From the NCBI GenBank assembly GCA_016928115.1, contig JAFGLI010000010.1:1-53360 (forward strand): a stretch of DNA of 53,360 nt, given 5' to 3'. This DNA is from Candidatus Woesearchaeota archaeon (GTDB lineage Archaea; Nanobdellota; Nanobdellia; Woesearchaeales; UBA9642). Shown piece after piece: positions 34,554 through 43,193 of the stretch. A model generated the notes under the pieces. That model saw only the letters and a list, made by a program, of their open reading frames with translations, did no database searches and had not been told where the DNA came from. The stretch's first letter is position 1. Each line of letters starts with the position of its first letter. A program made the position numbers and the translations under genes.

Positions 34554-35393
34554 TTATTTATATAATTTTAGATATTTGATAACATCAACAAGGTTTTTTG
34601 TAACATAACCTTTTGAATATGAGTTTACAGCTTTTAACTCAAAATCAGCAGTAGTGTCTCTGGGTGTTAGTATTGTTACCATCTCTTTGTATTCAGGAAG
34701 AAGCAGGTCTAATTCATATATATCCCCAACTACTGCCATTTGTTCAGATTCTATGTTGTTTTCTTGCATTATTTTTTGAAGAACATTCCAGTATTGTTCC
34801 CTTTGTAAGAATAATGGTCTTCCAAATCCTTCTCTTTCTATACTTTCAGGAACTTCTTTCCAGTCCAGATTTAAATTATATTTTTTAGCATTTCCATATA
34901 TAGGAATAGAACTATGATTTGTTAGGATTTCTTTAATTTTTTCAGAAACTTTTGATGTATCTGAATTAGTCACTATATAAACATTAAACATTTTTTTTAA
35001 TTCACTCAGAAAATCATCAGTTCCTTCTTTAAAAACAGTTATTGCTTTTTCATAATTCTTAATAAAAAATCTTTTCTGTATTAGTTCTTCTCTCTCATTT
35101 AAATCCATGTACTTTTTTTCTTCATCAAATAGAACTTGAGTAACAACTGTTGCCATGACAAGAGGGTCAGCACACGCTGGAGCAATAATCTTTCCACCCC
35201 TTATCCAACCATATTTTTTTGGATTATCTCTGATTTTTATCTCTGCATTGTTCCATCTTTTTTGTATTTCTTTATTTGTGAAACATAATTCTTTACCAAC
35301 ATCTTCTTTCCAGCCTTCCACAACAGGAACAGATTCTTTATCTACGTCAGTAATTGTTCCATCAAAATCCAAAACAACTGATTCTATATTCAT
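34554..35393 (-). CDS. HAD-superfamily hydrolase
   Basis: 279 residues. Motif I VVLDFDGTITDV at the N-terminus, motif II VYIVTNSDTSKV, motif III lysine region near GNAKKYN, motif IV VVGDIYELDLLLPE. A cap domain lies between about 20 and 125. Substrate unknown. Confidence 0.8.
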   Translation of the reverse strand: MNIESVVLDFDGTITDVDKESVPVVEGWKEDVGKELCFTNKEIQKRWNNAEIKIRDNPKKYGWIRGGKIIAPACADPLVMATVVTQVLFDEEKKYMDLNEREELIQKRFFIKNYEKAITVFKEGTDDFLSELKKMFNVYIVTNSDTSKVSEKIKEILTNHSSIPIYGNAKKYNLNLDWKEVPESIEREGFGRPLFLQREQYWNVLQKIMQENNIESEQMAVVGDIYELDLLLPEYKEMVTILTPRDTTADFELKAVNSYSKGYVTKNLVDVIKYLKLYK

Positions 35394-35417
35394 TTTAAAT
35401 AAAACTATTTTTATAAT

Positions 35418-35939
35418 CTAATAAATTATTGCCACGACTTTCCCCACAATATCATCAAACCTTATCTTCTCGGTGCTTCTTTCCACATTATCTCCTTTTA
35501 CTATAAAATAATATCCGTTGCTGTCTTCCCCTTTTTCAATAACCCTGTGTATAAAAACCCCTTCCCCGTAATTTGAAGTGTAAGCCACAATATCCCCGGT
35601 AATAACATCCTCAGGAAATTTTGGTTTTATCTCAATAGCATTTGCTTCAACATCAATAACAGGATCCATTGAGTTTGTATCTGTGAAAACAGCCCAGAAA
35701 GCATCCTGTATGTCAATAACCACCCGGTCATTATAAACCAATATCTGCTCAGGCTTTATTGTATCTGAAGGAGAGGCTCTCTCAACAGGCCCTGAATAGA
35801 TTCTTTCCATAATAGAATAATTATTACCCTGATCAGGCATTTGTTCAATATTCACATCTGCATAAACCTGGTTGATAAGCATGCCTAACACGAAGAATAT
35901 AGACAATATCATAATATTCTGTATGATTCTTAATCTCAT
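35418..35939 (-). CDS. type I signal peptidase-like S26 protease
   Basis: 173 residues from ATG 35939, which follows GGGGGT at the right distance; ATG 35999 would add 20 residues. One membrane helix (about 6-25, IMILSIFFVLGMLINQVYA), then the serine motif TDTNSMDP and box HRVIE, where archaeal and ER signal peptidases use histidine in place of lysine, then VKGDN. The helix makes it membrane-bound with the active site outside. Confidence 0.85.
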   Translation of the reverse strand: MRLRIIQNIMILSIFFVLGMLINQVYADVNIEQMPDQGNNYSIMERIYSGPVERASPSDTIKPEQILVYNDRVVIDIQDAFWAVFTDTNSMDPVIDVEANAIEIKPKFPEDVITGDIVAYTSNYGEGVFIHRVIEKGEDSNGYYFIVKGDNVERSTEKIRFDDIVGKVVAIIY

Positions 35940-36086
35940 TTTACCCCCTGAAACAAATCTCAATAAAGGAATTTTTTTATTATTTATAAATATTTTCATT
36001 TTGTTATTATTTTATAGTAGTTATAATAAAATAACAATAAAATATAAAAGCAATTGATTTATCTTATTTATTATAAATTTAATTAA

Positions 36087-36159
36087 GGAGGTAAGCGAAA
36101 AAAGTGAGCGCATCCTCCCCGGTTTTTACGAGAATTTTTAGCGAAGAGTCCAAAAATCT
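36087..36159 (+). other. two hairpins upstream of tRNA-Val-like gene
   Basis: GGAGG...CCTCC with inner GCG/CGC (about 36088-36118) is followed by CCGG and five T. A second hairpin pairs GAG-ATTTTT (bulged A) with AAAAATCTC (about 36130-36160), ending two nt before the tRNA. They could be a small RNA with terminator or a structured tRNA leader. Neither strand use nor function is clear. Confidence 0.35.
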
Positions 36160-36161
36160 CT

Positions 36162-36234
36162 GGGCCTGTGGTCTAGCAGCTATGATGTCGGTCTCACTCA
36201 CCGAAGGTCGCCGGTGCAAATCCGGCCAGGCCCA
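36162..36234 (+). tRNA. tRNA-Val-like (CAC), noncanonical loops
   Basis: 73 nt with intact stems: GGGCCTG/CAGGCCC, TCGGT/ACCGA, GCCGG/CCGGC, discriminator A. Anticodon loop CTCACTC reads CAC for valine. Three near-universal loop bases are changed: position 18 is A, position 37 is T, and the T-loop is TGCAAAT (G at 55). Paired stems imply selection for folding, but it may be a decaying or repurposed tRNA. Confidence 0.75.
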
Positions 36235-36301
36235 CTAATCTCTTAAAATTTATCCTTTAAAAACAAATTTTTATATACTATTTCTGAATTTATATGTAAA
36301 A

Positions 36302-37210
36302 ATGGACAAAGAAATCAAAGAAAAATACCTGAAAGCAGGCAGGATAGCAAAAAAAACCCTTGACATGGTTAAAACAAAGGTAAAAGAGGGTATAAAACTA
36401 GCTGATGTTACTGACTTTATTGAAGAGAATATCAAAAAAATGGGAGGTGGGCTGGCATTCCCTGCACAAATCTCAGTAAATAATATAGCCGCCCATTATG
36501 CCGCATTATTTGAGGACAAAACTGTTTTTAAAAAAAATGATATGGTAAAAATAGATATTGGTGTTCATATAGACGGTTATATAGCTGATACAGCCATAAC
36601 AATTATTGTCGGAGAAAAACCAGATGAAAAACTGGAAAGATTATCCCTGGCTTCAAAAGAAGCATTGGATAATGCATTAGAAATAATAAAACCAGGAATA
36701 GAAATCCGAGAGATAGGAAAAATAATCCAGGATACAATAACAAAATTTGGCTTCAGTCCTGTTATAAATCTAAGCGGACATGGTCTTGAAAGATACCAAA
36801 TTCACTGCAAGCCATCTATTCCTAATTTTGATAACCGTACTAAGGAAAAATTAAAAGAAGGCCAGGTCATAGCAATAGAGCCGTTTGCAACAGACGGCAA
36901 AGGAAAGATATATGAAAGCTCAAATGCGTCTGTTTTCAGTTTGATTGAGGAAAAACCTGTCAGGAGCAGAATAACAAGAGAAATTTTAAGGGAAATAAAA
37001 AAATATAATAGAATGCCTTTCAGTGAAAGAAGGTTAATGAAAAAGTTCGGAAAAGGGAAAACAATAATTGCATTGAAAGAACTGATGGGCAGAAACCTGA
37101 TACAGGACTATCCTCCGTTGCCTGAAATTAACGGAGGTATGATATCTCAATGGGAGCATTCTGTTATAATTGAGAAAAAGCCTGTTGTTTTTACAAGAGA
37201 TATAAACTGA
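36302..37210 (+). CDS. map: methionine aminopeptidase, type II
   Basis: 302 residues. Metal ligands are in VKIDIGVHIDGYIADTA (two Asp), SGHGLERYQIH (His), AIEPFA (Glu) and the final MISQWEHSVII (Glu). The type II helical insertion is present (about 180-250, FSERRLMKKFGKGK). Removes the initiator methionine from new proteins. Short AT-rich promoter with TTTTATATACTA before ATG. Confidence 0.96.
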   Translation: MDKEIKEKYLKAGRIAKKTLDMVKTKVKEGIKLADVTDFIEENIKKMGGGLAFPAQISVNNIAAHYAALFEDKTVFKKNDMVKIDIGVHIDGYIADTAITIIVGEKPDEKLERLSLASKEALDNALEIIKPGIEIREIGKIIQDTITKFGFSPVINLSGHGLERYQIHCKPSIPNFDNRTKEKLKEGQVIAIEPFATDGKGKIYESSNASVFSLIEEKPVRSRITREILREIKKYNRMPFSERRLMKKFGKGKTIIALKELMGRNLIQDYPPLPEINGGMISQWEHSVIIEKKPVVFTRDIN

Positions 37211-37219
37211 TTCAGATAT

Positions 37220-37519
37220 TTATCTGTGGCACAAAGAGCCATCCTTGTTTATCTCAGGAGAAAATTCTTTTGTTATATTGACTTTATGCTCCCTGCCCGA
37301 GGAATGGTCCATATTTAGGCAATCTTTTGCGCTTGTTCCGTTGCCGCAGACAACATTATTTATTTCCCAGAAATTTTCATGCTTACATCCGTTACATCTT
37401 AAAGAGATGTATGTTTTATTATCATGATGCTGAAGTTTAGCCTTGTTTATATCGAGTTTTTCCCTGCATACTTCACAAACCCTCTCTAAATTATCCTTTC
37501 CGACACTATGAACAACCAT
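37220..37519 (-). CDS. zinc-ribbon hypothetical protein
   Basis: 99 residues. CEVC (about 15-18) and CNGC (about 43-46) form a likely zinc ribbon, with two more cysteines later (VVCG, KDCL). Histidine-rich patches (QHHDNK). Function unknown. It converges on map with 9 nt between stops. Confidence 0.65.
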   Translation of the reverse strand: MVVHSVGKDNLERVCEVCREKLDINKAKLQHHDNKTYISLRCNGCKHENFWEINNVVCGNGTSAKDCLNMDHSSGREHKVNITKEFSPEINKDGSLCHR

Positions 37520-37592
37520 CTTATATTTATAGAACTTGTATGGGTTGTTTATAAAATTTTTGTTTTGATTTTTTATGCAGAGATTATTAAAT

Positions 37593-40106
37593 TTATTGTT
37601 TAGTATATTTTTTTATATCCTCCAGAAACCTCTTCACTGTCTTGACAACATGCTCGGGCTGTGTTCTTAGAATATGTGCTGACTGATTCATAATGTCGCC
37701 TTCATATTTATCTTTTGATTTAAGCTCGAACTTATCCAGTTTGTTTTTCCTGGCAAGCTTCCATTTCTTAAACAGCTCTTCGCATCTTGCAGGAATCTGT
37801 TTTTTATCGCATTTTAATAAATCCATAAGCTCGTTTATCTGCTTTGTTTCCTGGTTAAAATAATTCTCTGCAGCCTGACCTGCCAGAAACTCTATCCTGA
37901 CAACACCATCCTGTATTTTGGATGTCTTTATTATCTTTATTGAAATGACCTCTCCTGTAGTATTTAAATGTGTCCCGCCGCATGCTTCGACATCAAAATC
38001 AGGAATCTCAACAATTCTTAATTCTTTTCCCGGGACAGCACCGCCCTGATAAATCCCAAAACCATATTTTGACTCAGCAAGTGTCTTTTTCATTGTTGTC
38101 TTGTAAATAGGAATATTATTTTTAACAACTTCATTTGCTATTCTTTCTATCTCATTTATATCCTTATCAGAAAGATTTTCATAATGCGTAATATCCAGTC
38201 TTGACTTTTCCATTGTCTTTGAAGCTCCTGCCTGCCACACATGATTTCCCAGATGCCTTTTTGCAGCGCCATTTACTATATGGGTTGCTGTATGGTGCTG
38301 TGCAAGCTGTATCCTTCTTTCCCCGTCTATTCTCCCCTTAATCTTCTGTCCTTTTTTAAAAGAGGGTTTTTTATCCAGCACATGGACAATGACCTTGCCC
38401 TGCTTAAAAACATCAACAACTTTGTAATTAGCTAAAAAACCTTTATCATGTATCTGACCTCCTGAGGTTGGGTAAAAAGCAGTTTCATTAAGGACAACAT
38501 TTCTTCCAATGACTTTAAGGACAATGCCCTCAAACTCAAGTATATCATAGCTTTCATAATACAGGGGTTTTGTTTCAGGCATATCTTTTAAACTGATTTT
38601 TTCCTTTATTGTCTTTTCTTCTTTCTCCCTATGCTTTTCCTGTTTTTCACTTATTAAAGCATAAAAATTAGGAGGTATCTCAATCTTTACATCATATTTA
38701 TTTTCCTCAGCCTCTTTTTTCAGTTCCTCGGGATTTATGCCCTGGCTGTCATATAATTCCATAAGTTTGTTTTTTCCTATGGATTTATTATTCTTCAGAA
38801 TCTTCTCAATTATCTGCCTGCTTCTTTTCCTGTTATCAAGATATTTCCTTTTTTCAACAATCATTATATTATTTATATCATTGAGATTTTCCTTCATTTC
38901 AGGATACTGCTCTTTCAAATAATCAGCATGCAATCTTATAACATCCATGGGGTCAACATCCCAATCATACTTGTTTATAAAATCCATGACTCTCCTGTAT
39001 AAAACCCTAAGGTTATAATTGCCCCCGGTATTACTGGGCAGCGCCCCGTCATTCAGGGCATAAAGAAGGGTTCTTGTATGCTCCCCTATTGAATAAACAG
39101 CACAGTATTTCATTATCTCATCCTTAAGCTTATCTTTTTTTACACCTGTCTTTTTAGATATATAATCCCAGTTTTTCTCAGCATTGCCTGATTCCTCAAA
39201 ATCAATAATCCCTGCATAAGAAACAAATTTCTTCAGAAGGGAATTTTTAAAATTAACTCCTGTGGTCTTCTTTATATATTCAAAAACTGAAGGAAAAACA
39301 GCCTCATAATTGGTTAGTGTTCCCTGCGAATACCATGCGCATCGTTCCTGCCCCATACCCATGTCCAGAACTTTTATATCCAGCTCTTTCTTGTTTCCCT
39401 TATGGTCCTGCTCAAAAAACATATATACCTGGTTTCCCAGCTCTAAACCTTTTGAAAAGAACTCAAGGCATGGCCCGAAATTACCCCCCCCAGCCCATAT
39501 GTCCTCATGTATGACCAGGTCTTTTTTATTTATTTTCATGCCTTCCTCAAACCACCTGAAATAATCAAGGAACATTTTTCCCTGGTCAAATCTGTCGGGT
39601 GGCAAAAAAGCATGCTGACCTATCATAGTAAATCCTGTAAAATGCCTTCCCGTAATACCCACATTATCTATATCATTAAACCTTAAGCACAACTGGGGCA
39701 CTATTAATGGATTAGCAGGCGCTTTCACAGTTCCGTTAACGACATAAGGCTGAAAATCAGAAATGCTTGCTATTGTAAAATCGCTTGTGGGATTCCATCT
39801 TGAAACAACAGGATATCTTTTTATGGGCGTATAACCCATACCAGAAAGCAACTCACTGAATTTTTTCCACACATCTGTAAAACTCATGGGATTATGCTCC
39901 CTGCCTATAAACTTATAACCGCCGATGCATTCAGGCTCGCCGCATAGTTTTCTTTTTTTGTCTGACGACCAGAAATATTTTCCACAATTAGTGCATTTAT
40001 TTCTTGAAAAACCCAGTTCCTTAAGCTCTGAAACAGGAAAGTATTTCTCATAATTTTCAGTGAACTCCCTGCCAAATTTTTTTTTCAGTTCTTTATCAGA
40101 CAGCAT
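37593..40106 (-). CDS. alaS: alanyl-tRNA synthetase, archaeal type
   Basis: 837 residues from ATG 40106. N-terminal zinc-like module CTNCGKYFWSSDKKRKLCGEPEC is archaeal-specific. Class II core motifs lie in 60-450; the editing domain has QHHTATHIVNGA and CGGTHLN. The C-terminal domain is short. An upstream ATG at 40211 would add 35 residues read through a structured RNA region and is rejected. Confidence 0.97.
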   Translation of the reverse strand: MLSDKELKKKFGREFTENYEKYFPVSELKELGFSRNKCTNCGKYFWSSDKKRKLCGEPECIGGYKFIGREHNPMSFTDVWKKFSELLSGMGYTPIKRYPVVSRWNPTSDFTIASISDFQPYVVNGTVKAPANPLIVPQLCLRFNDIDNVGITGRHFTGFTMIGQHAFLPPDRFDQGKMFLDYFRWFEEGMKINKKDLVIHEDIWAGGGNFGPCLEFFSKGLELGNQVYMFFEQDHKGNKKELDIKVLDMGMGQERCAWYSQGTLTNYEAVFPSVFEYIKKTTGVNFKNSLLKKFVSYAGIIDFEESGNAEKNWDYISKKTGVKKDKLKDEIMKYCAVYSIGEHTRTLLYALNDGALPSNTGGNYNLRVLYRRVMDFINKYDWDVDPMDVIRLHADYLKEQYPEMKENLNDINNIMIVEKRKYLDNRKRSRQIIEKILKNNKSIGKNKLMELYDSQGINPEELKKEAEENKYDVKIEIPPNFYALISEKQEKHREKEEKTIKEKISLKDMPETKPLYYESYDILEFEGIVLKVIGRNVVLNETAFYPTSGGQIHDKGFLANYKVVDVFKQGKVIVHVLDKKPSFKKGQKIKGRIDGERRIQLAQHHTATHIVNGAAKRHLGNHVWQAGASKTMEKSRLDITHYENLSDKDINEIERIANEVVKNNIPIYKTTMKKTLAESKYGFGIYQGGAVPGKELRIVEIPDFDVEACGGTHLNTTGEVISIKIIKTSKIQDGVVRIEFLAGQAAENYFNQETKQINELMDLLKCDKKQIPARCEELFKKWKLARKNKLDKFELKSKDKYEGDIMNQSAHILRTQPEHVVKTVKRFLEDIKKYTKQ

Positions 40107-40152
40107 ATTAAAAATATAGTAACAAAGAAGTTTAAAAATATTATGGAAAAAT

Positions 40153-40292
40153 GGGTATGTTAAAAAAGTGCGTCTGTGCCGTGAATGGCATTGATTGTTT
40201 TTGGCAATCATGGCATGGCCAGACGGAGCTTACTCTGTTCCCATACAAAGTGTGGGGTTGTGGTAAGCGCAGTAGGACTTTTTAAACATAGC
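40153..40292. ncRNA. candidate three-way-junction RNA
   Basis: A 140-nt segment upstream of alaS folds as a three-way junction in either strand. The closing helix pairs TATGTT+AAAAAGT (40155-40170) with ACTTTTT+AACATA (40277-40290). Arm 1 is CGTCTG/CAGACG with an inner GATTG/CAATC stem. Arm 2 is GCTTAC/GTAAGC with CCCATAC/GTGTGGG, which pairs fully only in plus-strand RNA (G-U), hinting at plus. It is not 5S rRNA (no CCGAAC loop) and I cannot match SRP or RNase P RNA. Alternatively an alaS leader on the minus strand. Confidence 0.5.
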
Positions 40293-40307
40293 CGTAAGAA
40301 ACAAAAT

Positions 40308-40380
40308 AAAAAAATCAAAGGCCCCTGTGGGGTGTGTTGGGGAGGGGTAGAAAAATAGTAGAAGGGCAGGGGCCTTCATA
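40308..40380 (-). ncRNA. candidate sRNA C: C-rich loop hairpin with own promoter
   Basis: On the minus strand, stem AAGGCCCCTG/CAGGGGCCTT (40376-40367 with 40327-40318, 10 perfect pairs) closes a 39-nt loop containing CTACCCCTCCCCAACACACC, which includes the anti-Shine-Dalgarno CCTCC. It is followed by TTTGATTTTTTT. A TATA box at 40401-40410 predicts initiation near 40380, so a discrete RNA of about 70 nt made only of this hairpin is expected. The complementary strand has four G-runs (possible G-quadruplex). Confidence 0.6.
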
Positions 40381-40400
40381 TTATAAACATAATTTCTTGT

Positions 40401-40410
40401 TTTTTTATAT
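40401..40410 (-). promoter_or_regulatory. TATA box for candidate sRNA C
   Basis: ATATAAAAAA on the minus strand, 16 nt after the stop of the gene at 40427. Spacing of about 26 nt to the first base of the sRNA stem fits an archaeal promoter. Confidence 0.5.
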
Positions 40411-40426
40411 CACCACAATCTGTTGT

Positions 40427-40612
40427 TTAAACATAAACAATATTTTCTCTGTTATAATCAATTCTTCTATATTCAGGATTTGTTTTTATTGAAGCATTAC
40501 TATCTGAAGAATCAATCAACAAATCCTGAATAGAACTTTCTTCTCTTAATATAACAGTTCCATCCATCAGCATTGTTCCGTCTTTTTTTCCGGAATTATT
40601 TAATTCGTACAT
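40427..40612 (-). CDS. small hypothetical protein
   Basis: 61 residues, polar, no cysteine, unrecognised (GTMLMDGTVILREESSIQDLLID). GAAGGT ribosome site 5 nt before ATG and only 9 nt after the preceding gene's stop, which supports translation as second gene of an operon with 40622-41044. Confidence 0.6.
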   Translation of the reverse strand: MYELNNSGKKDGTMLMDGTVILREESSIQDLLIDSSDSNASIKTNPEYRRIDYNRENIVYV

Positions 40613-40621
40613 TTTTACCTT

Positions 40622-41044
40622 CTATTTCTTGTCTTTATCTTTGAATTTAATGTCAAATGGGGGCTTTTTTATTTCCTGAAGCCACATAAGGCCTATTCTC
40701 ATAAGGTTCTTATTCAGCTTATTGCTTATTGTGTATCTTTTTGAGTATAAGTCATAATCAATTAGGCCCATTGTTTTCATGGGTGTTAAAATCCTGTCAT
40801 AAAACTGCCTTTTGTTGTAGGATATTACTTCTTTCTTTTTGCCGAACCTTGTTTCTTCAACAGGCAAAAGGTTTCCGTCATGCAATGCTGTTGCAAAAAC
40901 GCTCATCTCTGTCTTGGTTAACTCACCATCATGCTGCTTCATCTGGTTTATTAACAACTTAGCGACTATCTCCTGTTGCTTTGTTGCAAAGATTATTTTG
41001 AATACATCTTCAGGTAGATTGAACTGGTCAAATAGTATTGTCAT
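40622..41044 (-). CDS. helical protein, probable winged-helix
   Basis: 140 residues from ATG 41044. The C-terminal half (SYNKRQFYDRILTPMKTMGLIDYDLYSKRYTISNKLNKNLMRIGLMWL) has helix-helix-wing character of an archaeal transcription regulator. The N-terminus is helical (EDVFKIIFATKQQEIVAKLLINQM). A TATA box TTTATATACTA near 41110-41120 fits a 40-nt leader; the frame extends to ATG 41137, but those residues are hydrophobic AT-rich translation. Confidence 0.6.
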   Translation of the reverse strand: MTILFDQFNLPEDVFKIIFATKQQEIVAKLLINQMKQHDGELTKTEMSVFATALHDGNLLPVEETRFGKKKEVISYNKRQFYDRILTPMKTMGLIDYDLYSKRYTISNKLNKNLMRIGLMWLQEIKKPPFDIKFKDKDKK

Positions 41045-41183
41045 TTTAGCAAGGACTTTTTTGATTTTGACTAATTTTTGCTCTATTTTTAATATATATA
41101 GTAATACTAGTATATAAATATTTCGATTTTTATACAAAAATGTATACTGATATAGTATTTATAATAATAAACCAAACTAGAAT

Positions 41184-43103
41184 CTAAAAATCATCAAGAG
41201 ACTTGTTCTCTTTAAAGAATTCATTGATTCTTTTTTTATACAATAAACTGACTTTCATGTTCCATACAGGAGGAAAACAACTCATATATTTTTCCCATCC
41301 ATATCTTTCATCAAGAAAAACTATAATGCCCTTATCTTTCTCAGTTCTTATGCACCTTCCTGCAGCCTGTATGGCTTTTGTGAATGCAGGATATAAATAA
41401 CCATAGTCCCATCCCCTTCCGAATTTTTTATCATAATAGTCAATAAGAGCCTTTGCTTCCAGGTCTGGTTTTTTTAATGGCAATCCTATTATTATAACTG
41501 CCCTCAAATAATCGCCGGGAAGGTCTATGCCCTCGCCAAAAGAGCCTGAAATTACCCCCATCAAAACTGCCCCTGTTTTGCTGTAACTCTTAAACCTATC
41601 CAAAAACTCCTGCTTTTCATCCTTATTCATCAGGGATTTTTCCACAAAAACACTTTTTCCTGTCTTATCCCTAAAATCCATTAGAACTGCATCCCTTAAT
41701 TTATAGCTTGGAAAGAAAACAGCACAGTTGCCGGGTATTTCATCTATAATATCTTTCAGCACAAGAGCAATCTCCCTGAATTGTTCCGGATTCCTTTTTT
41801 TGTATCTTGTAGTTGTCTTGGGGACTATCAGGTTCATCCTGTTTTTTTCAGGAAATGGGCTTTTAAGAACAAGCTCTTCACTTTTTTCTATGCCCAAAAG
41901 CTCCTTATACATTTCAGGGGGCGTTAAAGTCCCTGACATTAATATTACAGAATGTGCCCTCTGGATAATATCCTTAGTAATCAAGCCTGGATCAAGGCAA
42001 CGGTAGCTCAAAACAACATAATGTCCTTTGGATGATTCCTTCAGCGAAATAATCCTTGTAAAACCAAAATCATCTCCCAACCACGACTCCAGAAAATCGC
42101 CTATTGAACCAATATAAGACTGCCTTTGTTCTTCCCTTATCTCATCACCTGCATTTTTAAAATCATCAAATATTTCTGTATAATCCCCGATTTTCTTTAT
42201 TTCCCCAATAAATTCCTCTTTTTCTATATACTGCTCATCAAAAACAATTCTTTTTTGCTCTTCCCCGTCCAAAGTCCTGTTTCTTATTTTTGTGCTGTAA
42301 TTCTCCATGATTTCATTAATTTCCTCAAGTCTTTTTTTTATTTCATTGTATTTATATTTCTCAGCTTCCTTAACGGCATTTCTCACCATATAAGTTGTTA
42401 ATCTCTGAGTCATCAGGTTTTTTACCCTTTCAGGAAGGTTATGTGCCTCATCAACTATTATTATTGATTTTTCAAGCTCAATATCTGCCCTTTTAAAGAG
42501 CATATCTATTATTGCAGGATTGAATATATAATAATAATCAGTTATGATTACCCTGGAATTCTTTATCAACTCCATTGATATCTCATAAGGGCAGACATTA
42601 TATTCCCTGCTTATCTCAAGGATTTCTTTTGTGTCTGCGATATCAGGAAGTTTTTCTATTACTATCTTTGCTTCAGGGGTTAATTTGTTTTTCTTCCTGA
42701 AATTCTCATAATAAATGCATTTGTTGTCTTCTTTTAGGGCCCTGCAGAACTCACTAAATTCTTTTGTATACAGGTCATTTACATTTGACTGCAGGCAGAG
42801 CCATTTTTTTCCTATTATGCTGCTTGCTTTTAAGTCTAAGCCATATTTTTCCGACATCTTTTTTAGGGTTTCTGCAGCTATTTTATGCTGAGTATGCCTG
42901 GAAGTAAGGAAGAAAACCTTATAGTCCTCATCAATAGCTTTTTTCACAGCAGGCCCTAATGCAGCCGCTGTCTTGCCTAAGCCTGTGGGGGCATGAACTA
43001 TAAGATTTGAAGAATTGTTTATCACCCTGTTTATTGCTAAAATCAGCTTGTCCTGCTCTTCCCTTATCTTATCATGGGGAAAAAGAAGATTGTCAAAATC
43101 CAT
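41184..43103 (-). CDS. xpd: XPD/Rad3-family helicase
   Basis: 639 residues. Walker A APTGLGKTAA, Walker B DEAH in IIVDEAHNLPERV, and the [4Fe-4S] cysteines in WLCLQ, EFCRAL, NKCIYY and NVCPYE. C-terminal motifs are VFFPSYKL, GSFGEGIDLPG and QAAGRCIRTEKD. 5'-3' superfamily 2 DNA helicase of repair type. Divergent from prs. Confidence 0.95.
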   Translation of the reverse strand: MDFDNLLFPHDKIREEQDKLILAINRVINNSSNLIVHAPTGLGKTAAALGPAVKKAIDEDYKVFFLTSRHTQHKIAAETLKKMSEKYGLDLKASSIIGKKWLCLQSNVNDLYTKEFSEFCRALKEDNKCIYYENFRKKNKLTPEAKIVIEKLPDIADTKEILEISREYNVCPYEISMELIKNSRVIITDYYYIFNPAIIDMLFKRADIELEKSIIIVDEAHNLPERVKNLMTQRLTTYMVRNAVKEAEKYKYNEIKKRLEEINEIMENYSTKIRNRTLDGEEQKRIVFDEQYIEKEEFIGEIKKIGDYTEIFDDFKNAGDEIREEQRQSYIGSIGDFLESWLGDDFGFTRIISLKESSKGHYVVLSYRCLDPGLITKDIIQRAHSVILMSGTLTPPEMYKELLGIEKSEELVLKSPFPEKNRMNLIVPKTTTRYKKRNPEQFREIALVLKDIIDEIPGNCAVFFPSYKLRDAVLMDFRDKTGKSVFVEKSLMNKDEKQEFLDRFKSYSKTGAVLMGVISGSFGEGIDLPGDYLRAVIIIGLPLKKPDLEAKALIDYYDKKFGRGWDYGYLYPAFTKAIQAAGRCIRTEKDKGIIVFLDERYGWEKYMSCFPPVWNMKVSLLYKKRINEFFKENKSLDDF

Positions 43104-43193
43104 TCAACAAGATAAAAAAGCGTTATATATAAGTTTTATTGTTAAACAGATATAAAAAGAAATATTTAAAAAAAATAAGTCATTTCTAAGAAT

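Noticed and set aside
40107-40211. N-terminal extension of alaS
   Set aside because: The archaeal AlaRS N-terminus begins at ATG 40106; the extra residues read through the structured RNA region.
40153-40292. 5S rRNA
   Set aside because: Three-way shape and length are similar, but the conserved CCGAAC loop and GGAAG strand are missing and the closing helix is too long.
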